Assembly (NCBI GenBank): GCA_022825135.1
Contig: JAJDYN010000035.1
Span: 19,084-83,083, forward strand
Source of the DNA: Gemmatimonadota bacterium
GTDB taxonomy: Bacteria > Gemmatimonadota > Gemmatimonadetes > Longimicrobiales > Gaopeijiaceae
Direction of reading: 5' to 3'
Length of the DNA: 64,000 nt
This document shows, piece by piece, positions 7,483-17,021 of the stretch (its first letter is position 1; the number at the start of each line of letters is the position of its first letter). The notes beneath the pieces were generated by a model, which had not been told where the DNA came from, ran no database searches, and saw nothing but the letters and a program-made list of their open reading frames with translations. Position numbers and translations under genes: made by a program.

Positions 7483-10221
7483 ATGAAGGCGATCAGCACG
7501 AGGTCTCAGCGGTGGTTCCCCTGGATGTTCGTCGCCCTGGGAACTCTCTTCAGCGCCCCTCTCGCCGCCCAGCAGGGGACCCTCTCCGGGCGTGTGACGG
7601 ACGCGGAGGCGGGGACGCCGGTGTCGGGCGCGACCATCGAGATCGTGGGGCAGATGCTGGGCGCAACCGGGGCCGAGGGTGACTTCTCCGCATCGGTTCC
7701 CGCCGGCGCCTATTCGGTGATCGTGACCCTGATCGGCTACGAAACCACCCGCCTGGACGGGATCGCGGTGGACGCGGGTTCGACGACGGAGATCGAGATC
7801 CCGATTCGCTCGCGGGCCCTGATCCTCAACCCGGTCGTGGTCACCGCGTCACGCCGTCAGGAGAAGGCGCTCGACGCTCCCGCGTCGGTTGCGACGGTTT
7901 CCGAGGCGGAAGTCGCGAGGGTCGCGGCGGTCACCGTGGCCGAGCACGTCAAGACGCTTCCCGGGGTGGATGCGGTCCAGACGGGCATCGCCCAGGGGAC
8001 CGTGGTGGCGCGCGGCTTCAACAACGTCTTCTCCGGAAGCCTGCTGACGATCATCGACAACCGCTACGCGCGCGTTCCGTCGCTCCGGTTCAACGCATAC
8101 CAGATGTTTCCGACGACCGACCTGGATATCGACCGGATCGAAGTCTCGCTGGGCCCCGGGGCGGCGCTCTACGGACCCAACGCCTCGAACGGCGTGATGC
8201 ACATCATCACGTCCTCGCCGATCGACCGGCAGGGCACCACGATCTCGCTGGCGGGCGGCGAGCGCTCGCTCTTCCACGGCCAGTTCCGGTCCGCCCACTC
8301 TCCGTCGGAGAACTTCGGGCTGAAGATCTCCGGCCAGTACCAGCGCGGGAACGACTGGGAATACGACGATCCCGGCGAGGCACAGGCCCGCATGGGCGCA
8401 TGCGGCATGATCTGCACCCGGGACTACGACTCGGAGCGATACTCCGCCAACGCCCGCCTCGACTTCCGGTTCGACGACGACGGGTCGTTCATCGTGAACG
8501 GCGGCACCAGCACCCTTGCCAAGGGTGTCGACATGACGGGCATCGGGGCCTTTCAGGTGAAGAACTGGACGTACAACTTCGCGCAGGCCCGCCTGTCGAA
8601 GGGCCGGCTCTTCGCGCAGGCCTTCCTCAACATGACCGATTCCGGGGGCGATCTCAACGCGCCGGTCCAGGACGGAACCTTCGGCCTCCGCACCGGCGCG
8701 GCGGTCGTGGACCAGTCGCGCACCATGGCGGCCCAGATCCAGCACGGCTTCGACCTGGGCTCCCGGCAGAGCTTCACCTACGGCGTCGACTGGCAGCGGA
8801 CCGATCCGCGCACCGGCGGGACGATCTTCGGGCGGAACGAAGACGACGACATGATCTCCGAAGTCGGCACCTATCTGCACTCGGAGACGTCGCTGAGCGA
8901 CCGGATCGACCTCGTCACGGCGATCCGGCTGGACGATCACAACCGGCTTGCCGACGTGAACCTGTCCCCCCGCGCGGCGCTCGTGGTCCGGCCGGCCGAC
9001 AACCAGAACTTCCGCTTCACCTACAACCGGGCGTTTGCGACCCCGACCACCACCAACCTCTTCCTGGACATCATCGCGGCGCAGATTCCACTCGATCCAC
9101 TGCCCCTCGCCTACAACATACGCGCGCTTGGGGTGCCCTCCGGCGGCTTCACCTTCAGCGCCCAGTGCCCCGGCGGGCTCATGTCGTACTGCATGCGCTC
9201 GCCCTTCGCGCCGGGGCAGGCCCTTCCGGCGAACGCCGCGGCGCTGTGGCCAGGACTCCTCGAGATGCTGCCCGCGCTTCTCAGCCCCGGTTTCCAGCCC
9301 TTCGCCGACATCCTGAAGAATCTTCTGCAGAATCCCGGCGCGGCGCCGGGTGATCCCGCGATCGGCACCGTGCTGCGCCGGCTGAACCAGGCGGCCATCG
9401 ATCCGGCGGATGCGTTCCCGCTCGACGGCTCGCCGGCTGAGACCATCACCGATCTCACCTCGACCATCAACAACACCTACGAAATCGGGTACAAGGGCCT
9501 GATCGACGACCGCGTACTACTGGCCGCCGACGTGTACTTCAGCCGGGTGGAGAACTTCGTCGGCCCGCTCCGCGTCGTGACCCCGAACGTCTTCTTCGAT
9601 CCCGAGAGCACCACTGCCTTCGTCGTCCACCGCCTGACACCGCTCATCCAGGCCGGTGTGGTGACCATGGAGCAGATCCGGCCGATCGTCGAGGGAGTGG
9701 CCCAGCTCCCCCTCGGCACCGTGGTGCCCGACCAGGTCGACAGCCCCGACCTCCTCGTCACCTATCGCAACTTCGGCGAGGTCGACTTCTGGGGAGCGGA
9801 CCTGTCCGCGCAGGTCATCGCGTCGGACCGGGTGCGGATCAACGCGAGCTACTCCTTCCAGAGCGACGAGTGCTTCGACTTCAACAACGACGGCAACTGC
9901 ACCAGTTCGGACGACATCGCGCTCAACGCTCCCAATCACAAGGGGTCGGTGGGGTTCACCTTCGACGACCGCGCCACCGGATTCTCGTTCGGGGGGCGGA
10001 TGCGGATGACCACGGCGTTTCCGATGAACTCCGGCGTCTACGTCGGCGACGTGGACGGCTACAGCGTGCTGGACGCCTCGGTCGGATACCGGCTCCCGTT
10101 CCAGCCGAGCACGCATGTCTCGCTGACCGCGAACAACATCCTGAACAACCTGCACCGGGAGTTCGTGGGTGCGCCGGAGATCGGGAGAATGCTGCTGGCG
10201 CGGGTGAGGTACGACTTCTGA
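7483..10221 (+). CDS. TonB-dependent outer-membrane receptor with carboxypeptidase-regulatory domain
   Basis: A 912-residue receptor. The start at 7483 is supported by GGAGGAG 5 nt upstream and by a signal peptide ending LAAQQ; the open frame runs further upstream but that part lacks these marks. Residues about 31-110 form a CarboxypepD-reg-like beta domain (GTLSGRVTDAEAGTPVSGA). A plug follows at about 120-235, with VVVTASRR and the LGPGAALYGPNASNGVMHI signature. The barrel runs to a C-terminal aromatic residue (RVRYDF), as needed for BAM recognition. A SusD partner is absent, so a role in siderophore, vitamin or small-molecule uptake is as likely as glycan uptake. A cysteine-containing loop near residue 305 is of unknown significance. 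Confidence 0.93.
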   Translation: MKAISTRSQRWFPWMFVALGTLFSAPLAAQQGTLSGRVTDAEAGTPVSGATIEIVGQMLGATGAEGDFSASVPAGAYSVIVTLIGYETTRLDGIAVDAGSTTEIEIPIRSRALILNPVVVTASRRQEKALDAPASVATVSEAEVARVAAVTVAEHVKTLPGVDAVQTGIAQGTVVARGFNNVFSGSLLTIIDNRYARVPSLRFNAYQMFPTTDLDIDRIEVSLGPGAALYGPNASNGVMHIITSSPIDRQGTTISLAGGERSLFHGQFRSAHSPSENFGLKISGQYQRGNDWEYDDPGEAQARMGACGMICTRDYDSERYSANARLDFRFDDDGSFIVNGGTSTLAKGVDMTGIGAFQVKNWTYNFAQARLSKGRLFAQAFLNMTDSGGDLNAPVQDGTFGLRTGAAVVDQSRTMAAQIQHGFDLGSRQSFTYGVDWQRTDPRTGGTIFGRNEDDDMISEVGTYLHSETSLSDRIDLVTAIRLDDHNRLADVNLSPRAALVVRPADNQNFRFTYNRAFATPTTTNLFLDIIAAQIPLDPLPLAYNIRALGVPSGGFTFSAQCPGGLMSYCMRSPFAPGQALPANAAALWPGLLEMLPALLSPGFQPFADILKNLLQNPGAAPGDPAIGTVLRRLNQAAIDPADAFPLDGSPAETITDLTSTINNTYEIGYKGLIDDRVLLAADVYFSRVENFVGPLRVVTPNVFFDPESTTAFVVHRLTPLIQAGVVTMEQIRPIVEGVAQLPLGTVVPDQVDSPDLLVTYRNFGEVDFWGADLSAQVIASDRVRINASYSFQSDECFDFNNDGNCTSSDDIALNAPNHKGSVGFTFDDRATGFSFGGRMRMTTAFPMNSGVYVGDVDGYSVLDASVGYRLPFQPSTHVSLTANNILNNLHREFVGAPEIGRMLLARVRYDF

Positions 10222-10255
10222 GGACGCGCCGGCCAGCGGGCGAATCCCGGCAGAG

Positions 10256-10903
10256 TCAGTCCAGCGGCGTCACCTCGAGCCGCGAGATGTGCAGGTTGAG
10301 CATGTGGTTGACGCGGAAGCCGTAGATCCCGTCCATCGCGACTTCGGCGCGCGGCAGGACGGCCACCTGGGCATCGTTGACGAAAAACCGCACTTCGTCC
10401 GCGTCCGCCTCGGCGGCGAGGATGTTTTTCGCCGTGGTCCCGTCGCCGCGGTCCGCCCAGCCCAGAATGGCTTCGTGGCCGGTCCAGGGGAGGACCGTGG
10501 GCGCGTCGGCGCCCTCGCGCCGCTTGACGATGAACTCGCCCCCGTCGCGGATGAGGAAGTAGGTGTACTCGATGTCGGCGCCGTCCAGGCCGAGTCCGCC
10601 GGTGAAGAAGCCGAACGCCTCGCGCATCATCCCGTGGGGTTCGAAGAGGAAGACCTCCATCTCGATGCGGTATTCGCCCGACGCTTCCATCTCCGGATCC
10701 CAGTAGATCGCGGCGGGGCCCGAGGTCACGTGCCACCCGGGCGGCATCGACACGAACATCTCCAGCTGGTCCTCCGAGGCGCCGGGCTCGTCGAAGCGGA
10801 CCTGCCAGTCCTCCGGTCGCTCGAAGTCCTGGGCGGCGAGGGCGGGGGCGGTGAAGGATGATGCGAGGGCGAGGAGCGGGATCAGGAGGACGGGTCTCGT
10901 CAT
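10256..10903 (-). CDS. Secreted beta-sandwich protein of unknown function
   Basis: A 215-residue protein with a signal peptide cleaved after ALA-AQ near residue 24. The rest is rich in alternating hydrophobic strands and ends in GIYGFRVNHMLNLHISRLEV, a pattern common in concanavalin-like or DUF1080-like folds that end with a shared-geometry strand. No catalytic motif is seen. It is convergent with the TonB receptor, 35 nt apart. I do not recognise a named family. Confidence 0.7.
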   Translation of the reverse strand: MTRPVLLIPLLALASSFTAPALAAQDFERPEDWQVRFDEPGASEDQLEMFVSMPPGWHVTSGPAAIYWDPEMEASGEYRIEMEVFLFEPHGMMREAFGFFTGGLGLDGADIEYTYFLIRDGGEFIVKRREGADAPTVLPWTGHEAILGWADRGDGTTAKNILAAEADADEVRFFVNDAQVAVLPRAEVAMDGIYGFRVNHMLNLHISRLEVTPLD

Positions 10904-11099
10904 GGTGTCGCTGGCCTGTGACAGGGGATTGATGCGGCGCAGGAAGATCTGCGAAAGTGTCCCTGAAGGTCAATCGTCGCCGCGCCCGCCGCCGCCGGTG
11001 ACGATGTCGGGGATCCCGGACGTTTCACGAGGCGAGCGCCGGGCATATGTTGTCTCAAACCCCGCTCGCCGGGGCATGACCTGCAACACGGAGGATGAG

Positions 11100-11570
11100 A
11101 TGCGACTTCGCAACGTATGGCTCTCGGGAACGGCGATTCTGGCGGGACTCGCATTCTCTTCGGGGGCCGAAGCCCAGGGCGAGGAACGTTACGGCGCCTG
11201 GCTGATGGATTCGGACCGGCCCCCGCCGGCCTCCAACGTCATGACCTACGAGCCCTATGGCGATGGCGGCATGCGCATCACGGTCGCGAGCACGAACGCG
11301 CGCGGCGAGAGTTCAGAATGGGGATACGTGACTCTGTTCGACGGCGTGTTCCGCGCGGTGGAGGGGCAGGAGAACGCCGAGACCGCGGTCGAGGTCGTGG
11401 ACGAGCGCAGCACGCGCATCCTGAACAGCCGGGGCGGCAGGGTCTACCAGGTCATCATCAACACCCTCTCCGAGGACGGCAACACGATTCAGAACGAGTA
11501 CGTGCGCCTCGACGAGGAGGGGAAGATCACCGGGGTCGGGCACGCGACGTACCGGCGCATCATGGATTAG
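11100..11570 (+). CDS. Small secreted protein of unknown function
   Basis: A 156-residue exported protein with a signal peptide ending SSGAEAQG. The start at 11100 has GGAGGA close upstream. The mature part is acidic and beta-rich, with no cysteines and no motif that I can place. A longer open frame upstream in phase lacks a signal and is not used. It is convergent with the RidA-like gene. Confidence 0.7.
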   Translation: MRLRNVWLSGTAILAGLAFSSGAEAQGEERYGAWLMDSDRPPPASNVMTYEPYGDGGMRITVASTNARGESSEWGYVTLFDGVFRAVEGQENAETAVEVVDERSTRILNSRGGRVYQVIINTLSEDGNTIQNEYVRLDEEGKITGVGHATYRRIMD

Positions 11571-11615
11571 CCGGGGAGCCGCTGGACGCGGGAAGGTCGA
11601 GCACCTCGCCGGTTC

Positions 11616-12176
11616 CTACGGGTCGCCCTCCGGGACCGCCGCGATGCACTCCACCTCGACGCGCGCGTCGAACGCCAGCCCGGCCGCGGCCAGGGCGGAC
11701 CGGGCGGGCGGATCCTCGGGGAAGTACTCCAGGTAGACCTCGTTGAAGGTGGCGTAGTCGGCCATGTCGGCGAGGAAGACGGTGCACTTGACCACGTCCT
11801 CCCACCCCGCCCCGGCTGCCTCCAGCACGGCCGCGAGGTTGTCCATGGTCTGACGGGTCTCCGGGATGATGCCGCCTTCGGCCAGCGTGGGCGGGGACAC
11901 GCCCGGGAGCGCCCCGATCGCACCCGACAGGAAGATCAGGTCGCCGCTCCGCACCGCGGACGAGAACACCGGCAGCCGGGCCACCCCCTCGGGCTGGATG
12001 ATCTCCTTGCGCGGCGCGGGTTCGGCCGCGGCCCGGCCGGCATCCGCGTCCGGCGACCCGGCCGGCGCGCACCCGACCGCAAGCGCGCCCAGCATGCATG
12101 CGGCGCCCCGCCACGACCGCCGCTTCCCCACCGCACGCGCCACGCGCGCGACCTGGGCCCCGGTTTCCACCCGCAT
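11616..12176 (-). CDS. RidA-family lipoprotein
   Basis: 186 residues. After an N-terminal extension with a lipobox (LAVGC near residue 38), the RidA/YjgF fold begins. It shows SGAIGALPG, the TRQTMDNLAAVLEAAGAGW helix, VFLADMADYATFNEVYLEYFP and the conserved active-site arginine in PPARSA. Cytosolic RidA deaminates reactive enamines and imines; a lipid-anchored copy outside the cytoplasm suggests another substrate. The ATG lies 3 nt after the stop of the serine hydrolase gene, so translation is probably coupled. Family members are usually about 130 residues; the extra length is the export signal and linker. Confidence 0.85.
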   Translation of the reverse strand: MRVETGAQVARVARAVGKRRSWRGAACMLGALAVGCAPAGSPDADAGRAAAEPAPRKEIIQPEGVARLPVFSSAVRSGDLIFLSGAIGALPGVSPPTLAEGGIIPETRQTMDNLAAVLEAAGAGWEDVVKCTVFLADMADYATFNEVYLEYFPEDPPARSALAAAGLAFDARVEVECIAAVPEGDP

Positions 12177-12178
12177 CC

Positions 12179-13300
12179 TCACCCGCTCCACGGCCACTCC
12201 TCCATCTCGATGCCCTTCGCCGCGAAGAGCAGTTCGAGCGCCCGCTCCCACGACTCCCAGCTGGTGGTCCGGCCGTACACCGAGTTGGTCTTGTGCGCCA
12301 CCACCAGGTCGAGGGCGGGGAACACCGTGATCCACTGGCCGACCGCGCCGCGCCCGGTGTAGGCCCCCGCGAACGGACCGGCGGCGCGCGGACCATCCCA
12401 CACCCACCACATGTAGCCGTAGCCGAAGTAGCCGTCCCGGCGCCGCTCCGGGTTCATCTCCTCGAGCGGGGTTACGACGCTCACGATGCGCCGCGCCCAC
12501 TCGCGCGAGATGATCTGCTCCCCGTCCCACGATCCCTCGTTGAGCATCAGGTGCCCGATGCGCGCCATGTCGCGGGTTGAAAGCCAGAAGTGGTACGCCG
12601 GATTGCGCGAGATGGAAAGATTGCCGGACTTGCGGTGCATGGAGCGGTCCCAGTCCTGGAACCGGAGGGGAATCGCCAGCTGCGCCTGGGCTTCGTCGTA
12701 GAGATCGCGGCCCGTGAGCTGCTCGAAGACGGCCCCCGCGGCGTTGAAGTCCCAGTTGCTGTAGAGCATGTAGGTGCCCGGCTCCTGCGACCCGCGCGGC
12801 GGCGCCTCGGAGAGATTGTCGCCGCCGTTGGAGGCGGGGTGGTAGACGCCCGAGCGCGCGGTGACGAGGTGGTCCACCGTGGCGCCCAGCTCGATGGGGA
12901 GCAGCCCGCCGATGTCGTCCACGCCCAGATCGGCCATGGTGGCGTTCAGGTCGATGGTGCCGTTTTCGACCCAGTAGCCGTACAGCATCGCCAGGATGCT
13001 CTTGCGCACCGAGGCCAGATACGACAACTCCTCGATGTCGCCGTACTGGAAGACGATGCGGCCCCGGTCCGCCACCACGATGCCGGTGGAGTTGGCGCTG
13101 TCGCGCACGAAGTCGCGCACCAGCCCGAGCGCGTCGGCATCCCAGCCGAAACCGGCCAGTCCCTCCCGGGGAACGATCTCCCACTCCTCCCCCGGGAAGA
13201 CGCAGGTCGGGCAATCGGTGCGCGACTCGAGCGCGAAGAGCAGTCCTGCGGGGGCCATCAGGACCCACGCAACGAAAAACGGTGCGAGGAAGCGTCTCAT
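12179..13300 (-). CDS. Class C beta-lactamase-fold serine hydrolase
   Basis: 373 residues from the ATG at 13298-13300, which gives a good signal sequence (MRRFLAPFFVAWVLMAP). The SxxK nucleophile motif is present in LASVRKSILAMLYGY. A YSN motif in MLYSNWDF and later WVWDGPR and VAHKTN (KTG-like box) complete the class C/esterase fold. Two cysteines near the N-terminus (DCPTC) may form a disulfide. Enzymes of this group include esterases, D-aminopeptidases and beta-lactamases, and the substrate cannot be told. The start codon overlaps the start of the divergent DUF167 gene. Confidence 0.87.
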   Translation of the reverse strand: MRRFLAPFFVAWVLMAPAGLLFALESRTDCPTCVFPGEEWEIVPREGLAGFGWDADALGLVRDFVRDSANSTGIVVADRGRIVFQYGDIEELSYLASVRKSILAMLYGYWVENGTIDLNATMADLGVDDIGGLLPIELGATVDHLVTARSGVYHPASNGGDNLSEAPPRGSQEPGTYMLYSNWDFNAAGAVFEQLTGRDLYDEAQAQLAIPLRFQDWDRSMHRKSGNLSISRNPAYHFWLSTRDMARIGHLMLNEGSWDGEQIISREWARRIVSVVTPLEEMNPERRRDGYFGYGYMWWVWDGPRAAGPFAGAYTGRGAVGQWITVFPALDLVVAHKTNSVYGRTTSWESWERALELLFAAKGIEMEEWPWSG

Positions 13301-13580
13301 GGCGGTTCTCACGGTGAAGGTGGCTCCCGGGGCCCGGAAGGACGAAATCACGGGCTGGATGGAGGATACGCTGAAGCTGCGCGTCGCGGCGCCCCCGGAA
13401 AAAGGCAGGGCCAACGCGGCCGTAGTGGCGTTGCTGGCGCGCACGTTCTCGACGCGCAGGGACCGGATCGTCATCGTGGCCGGGGCCGGGTCGCGGCGCA
13501 AGCGGGTCCGGATCGAGGGCCTGTCGCCGGAAGATGCGCGCGAGCGGATTCGCGCAACCCTGGACAAGCGAGCTCGATGA
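13299..13580 (+). CDS. DUF167 (YggU-like) protein
   Basis: A 93-residue protein. The pattern VKVAPGARKDEITGW, then LKLRVAAPPEKGRANAA and ending in DRIVIVAGAGSRRKRVRIEGL, is the full DUF167 domain. Function is unknown; the fold is small alpha/beta and cytosolic. GAGGA lies 8 nt before the ATG at 13299-13301. Its start codon shares two bases with the start codon of the minus-strand hydrolase, so the two cannot be initiated from non-overlapping leaders. Confidence 0.88.
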   Translation: MAVLTVKVAPGARKDEITGWMEDTLKLRVAAPPEKGRANAAVVALLARTFSTRRDRIVIVAGAGSRRKRVRIEGLSPEDARERIRATLDKRAR

Positions 13581-13613
13581 GCGGCTGTCTCCAACGCCCG
13601 GGGATCGCCGTGG

Positions 13614-14864
13614 CTACCTCAGGAAGATGTCCTTCGGGATGTACCCGGTAACGACCTGGGTCAGGTCGACCACCTCGCTGACCCGGAAGTCCACCGCGAT
13701 GCTGGCCAGGGAGAGCGCCTCGGCGGGCGACAGCCCCTTCTCCTCACCCAGGAAGTTCACGACCTCCCAGGTCGCGTGGCGGGCGGCGCGGTCGAGATCC
13801 AGGTCGATGCCCATGATCATGTAGTACTCGTCGTCCTCGGCGCGCGGCGCGGAGATGGTGCGGTCCTTGTGCACGGCGAAGCGGAACACGCCCGAGAGCG
13901 ACTGCTCGATCGCGGTGCCGCTCACCTCGCCGTCGCCCTGCGCTCCGTGGGGGTCGCCGGTGTAGAAGAGTGCGCCCTCGTGGAAGACAGGCAGGTACAC
14001 GGTGGTGCCGGCCTTGAGGTCCTTGACGTCCAGGTTGCCGCCGAACGCGCCGGGGGGGCGCGAACCCTGAACCCCCGGCACGGTCACGCCCGGCTGGCCC
14101 ACCACGGGGTCGGGCGCCACCGCCAGGATGCCCATGAAGGGCGCCAGCGGCACATGGATGTCGTCGGAGATGAGGGCTACCTCGCGCCCGTCCACGTCCC
14201 CGGTCCGGATGACGTGGCGGGTTCCGGGCGGGATGTCGAGCGGCGGGTCGTCGGGATGGGCGCCCGGATAGTCCATCGAGAACACGCCGCCCCGGGCGGA
14301 GGTGTTGTTGATGCCCCACGATACCCGCGTCTCGATGGAGAGGATCTCGACCTCGAGCACGTCCCCGGGCTCGGCGCCCTCGACATGGACGGGACCGGTG
14401 ATGACGTGGCCGCTCCGCCCTTCGCGCGGGCGTCCCTCCCGGGAGGCCCAGAAGTCGAGCACGTCCTGGAGGATCTCGTCGCGCGGGAGCCCGAGGCCGG
14501 TCAGGTAGGCCACCGGCTCCTCGCTCTGGGTGGCGCCGGCGTGGGTGAGGGTGTTGATGCGCACCGTCTCGCCCGGCTGGACCCGCAGCACGGGCTCCCT
14601 GTCGATGGGGAACCAGCCCCAGGCCACGTTCTCGGGGGTGGAGGGCACGAAGTGATCGGCCTCGGCAGCGGGCTCGGCGCTGCGCATTTCGGGCGCGGGC
14701 GCGCTCCCTTCCGGGGCGCCCACCTCACCGTCCGGGGCGCCGCAGGCGGATGCCAGCGCGACCATCAGCGCCGGGCCCAGGCAAGTTACCGGCCACCGGC
14801 CGGGGGACGGTACGGATCCTCGATGGCTTCTCCGACTCTCGCCGTGGATTCCTGTGTCGTGCAT
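13614..14864 (-). CDS. Acetamidase/formamidase-family lipoprotein
   Basis: 416 residues from the ATG at 14862-14864, preceded by AGGAG; an earlier in-frame ATG lacks a site. The N-terminus carries a lipobox-like ASAC around residue 41. Hallmarks of the FmdA/AmdA family include the GPVHVEGAEPGDVLEVEI strand, HPDDPPLDIPPGTRH, the DIHVPLAPFMGILAVAP segment, GGNLDVKDLKAGTTVYLPV and GDPHGAQGDGEVSG. Characterised members hydrolyse formamide or acetamide in the cytosol; this one appears exported, so a different small amide is possible. Confidence 0.87.
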   Translation of the reverse strand: MHDTGIHGESRRSHRGSVPSPGRWPVTCLGPALMVALASACGAPDGEVGAPEGSAPAPEMRSAEPAAEADHFVPSTPENVAWGWFPIDREPVLRVQPGETVRINTLTHAGATQSEEPVAYLTGLGLPRDEILQDVLDFWASREGRPREGRSGHVITGPVHVEGAEPGDVLEVEILSIETRVSWGINNTSARGGVFSMDYPGAHPDDPPLDIPPGTRHVIRTGDVDGREVALISDDIHVPLAPFMGILAVAPDPVVGQPGVTVPGVQGSRPPGAFGGNLDVKDLKAGTTVYLPVFHEGALFYTGDPHGAQGDGEVSGTAIEQSLSGVFRFAVHKDRTISAPRAEDDEYYMIMGIDLDLDRAARHATWEVVNFLGEEKGLSPAEALSLASIAVDFRVSEVVDLTQVVTGYIPKDIFLR

Positions 14865-15016
14865 CTCCTGCTCTCCTCTTTCTGGCACGTTGCGAACTGC
14901 TGAAGTACCCTTAGCGACCAATCAGCCTCGAATCAAACGAGCTGCCACGGGATCGAGCGGACCCAGCCACAATCCCGCCTGCGCGCAACCCGCGTTTCCC
15001 CCAGCGGAGAACTGAC

Positions 15017-15922
15017 GTGTTCGATACCAGCGACCCCCGGCTGTACCTGTTCGCCGCCCTGGCGATCGTCGCCCTGCTGTTCCTCCACCAGTGGGTGAGC
15101 ACGGCGCGCGCGAGCGCCGGCGACGGCTCGGGGAAGGGCGGGACCCGAGGGAAGCCCAGCCTGTTCGAGTTGGCGGTGGGCTTCGGCACCAACTTCTTCG
15201 ACACGCTCGGGATCGGTTCCTTCGCGCCCACCACCTCGCTCTTCAAGCTGGCGAAGACGGTGCCCGACGACGAGATCCCGGGCACCATGATGACCGGCCA
15301 TACCCCGCCCGTCATCATCCAGGCGTTCATCTTCATGGCCATCATCATCGTGGATCCGGTCACGCTCTTCACGCTGATCGCGGCGGCGGTGCTCGGGGCG
15401 TGGCTGGGTGCGGGGGTGGTGACCCGCCTGCCGCGCCACTTCATCCAGATCGGAATGGGCATCGCGCTGCTGATCGCGGCGGCCACTTTTCTGCGGTCCA
15501 TCTTCGGCACCGACCCGGTGGGCGGGCTGGCGACCGGCCTTGCCGGCAGCGACCTGCTGATCGCCGCCATCTGCCTGTGCGTGCTGGGCGCGCTCATGAC
15601 CATCGGCATCGGCATGTACGCGCCCACCATGATCGTGGTGAGCCTGATGGGCATGACCCCCGCGGTGGCCTTCCCGATCATGATGGGGTCCGCGGCCTTC
15701 CTGATGGCGGTGGCGGGGATCCGATTCGCGCGCGCGGGCCGCTACGGGCTGAAGGCGGCCCTGGGTCTGGCCATCGGGGGCATCCCGGCCGTGCTCATCG
15801 CGGCGTTCATCGTCCGTTCGCTGCCGCTCGACGTGATGCGCTGGCTGGTCGTGGTGGTGGTGCTGTATGCCGCCGTGGCCATGCTCCGGTCGGCCGCGCA
15901 GGAGCTGCGCAAGGGCAGCTGA
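15017..15922 (+). CDS. TauE/SafE-family permease
   Basis: A 301-residue polytopic membrane protein with about eight helices. It shows two family-like repeats beginning GFGTNFFDTLGIGSFAPTTS and IGIGMYAPTMIVVSLMGMTP, each a G-rich helix followed by a T/S-rich helix, as in the TauE/SafE (DUF81) permeases. Substrates in the family are sulfite, sulfoacetate and other small anions; none is implied by the neighbours. It ends 1 nt before the stop of the convergent DUF3179 gene. Confidence 0.85.
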   Translation: MFDTSDPRLYLFAALAIVALLFLHQWVSTARASAGDGSGKGGTRGKPSLFELAVGFGTNFFDTLGIGSFAPTTSLFKLAKTVPDDEIPGTMMTGHTPPVIIQAFIFMAIIIVDPVTLFTLIAAAVLGAWLGAGVVTRLPRHFIQIGMGIALLIAAATFLRSIFGTDPVGGLATGLAGSDLLIAAICLCVLGALMTIGIGMYAPTMIVVSLMGMTPAVAFPIMMGSAAFLMAVAGIRFARAGRYGLKAALGLAIGGIPAVLIAAFIVRSLPLDVMRWLVVVVVLYAAVAMLRSAAQELRKGS

Positions 15923-15923
15923 A

Positions 15924-17021
15924 TCAGTTCGCCTCCCAGAGCTCCGTCCTGGGCTGGAAGGCCTTCCAAGCGAACCAGAAGGCGATGTAGGCGCCCTCGA
16001 CCGGCTCCAGGCGTGTGCCTTCCATGGGGCCCTCGAAGGCCACGCCGTCCACGCGCCAGCTCGAGCCCGTCCCGGCGTCCACGATGTCGCCTCCCGTGAA
16101 CTCGAAGCTGAGGGTCTGCCCGTCCACCACGGGGTTCAGCGCGAAGGCCGCCTCCCCGGCGTTGTCCCACACCACCAGGACCGGCTTCCCGCCCACCATG
16201 TCGTTCACCACGGTCACCGGCGACCCGTCGTTCCCGAGTTCACCGAACGGATAGGCCTTCCCGCCGTCCGCATCGTCCAGAACTCCGAGCACGCGCTCCT
16301 TGACCGGACGGCGCGCGTCGGTCACGGGTTGGGGATAGAAGAGCCGGGTGTTGTCGAGGCTCTCGTAATCGCCATAGGGATAGCGGTCGTACTGCGTACT
16401 CAGGCCGCCGTCGGGGCGCACCACCACCAGACCGTCCTGATGGAGCCCGCGCCAGCGGTCCCAGGTGACCTCCGTGGAGGCGATCAGCGGTAGCGGCTGC
16501 CCCAGTTTGGACCCGCAGCCGGCTTCGCGCAGCATCTGGGGCCAGAGCGAGCGCTCCCCGTCGGTGCGGTCGTACATGATCAGGTTGTTCTGGAAGAGGA
16601 GCCCGGATACTCCGAACTCGGCACCCGCGACCTCGCTGCGGTCGAACACGATGCTCGATCCCGTAAGGGGACAGTAGGTGACGGCGACCTGCCGCTGGCC
16701 CAGCGTCAGGTTCACGATCTCGTGCCACCACAGGATGCGATGGGGCACGGCGAACGCCTGCCCCTCCAGCTCGAAGCTGATCACGCGGTCGCTCTCCCAC
16801 AGAAAGCCGGTCTGCTGATCGAAGATCCCCACCATGGGCGGATTGGTGAGGGCCGGAATGCCGTCGACCCCCACCCCGCCGTCGAAGACCAGGTCGGTGT
16901 TGATGGCGCAGTTGGGGCCGACGTCGACCGGCGCCGTGGGTTCGGGGCCCGTCGGTGCGTCGGAACAGGAGAGCAGCAGCGACACGCCCGCGGCGGCGAG
17001 CGACAGGGGCTTGGAGCGCAT
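15924..17021 (-). CDS. DUF3179-domain lipoprotein
   Basis: 365 residues with a short lipoprotein signal (LSLAAAGVSLLLSCSD). The DUF3179 signature YCPLTGSSIVFDR is present with a following GVSGLLFQNNLIMYDR, and the domain runs most of the length. The function of DUF3179 is not established. The start is the ATG at 17019-17021; the frame continues upstream without a signal. No partner gene is adjacent in the same direction. Confidence 0.88.
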   Translation of the reverse strand: MRSKPLSLAAAGVSLLLSCSDAPTGPEPTAPVDVGPNCAINTDLVFDGGVGVDGIPALTNPPMVGIFDQQTGFLWESDRVISFELEGQAFAVPHRILWWHEIVNLTLGQRQVAVTYCPLTGSSIVFDRSEVAGAEFGVSGLLFQNNLIMYDRTDGERSLWPQMLREAGCGSKLGQPLPLIASTEVTWDRWRGLHQDGLVVVRPDGGLSTQYDRYPYGDYESLDNTRLFYPQPVTDARRPVKERVLGVLDDADGGKAYPFGELGNDGSPVTVVNDMVGGKPVLVVWDNAGEAAFALNPVVDGQTLSFEFTGGDIVDAGTGSSWRVDGVAFEGPMEGTRLEPVEGAYIAFWFAWKAFQPRTELWEAN

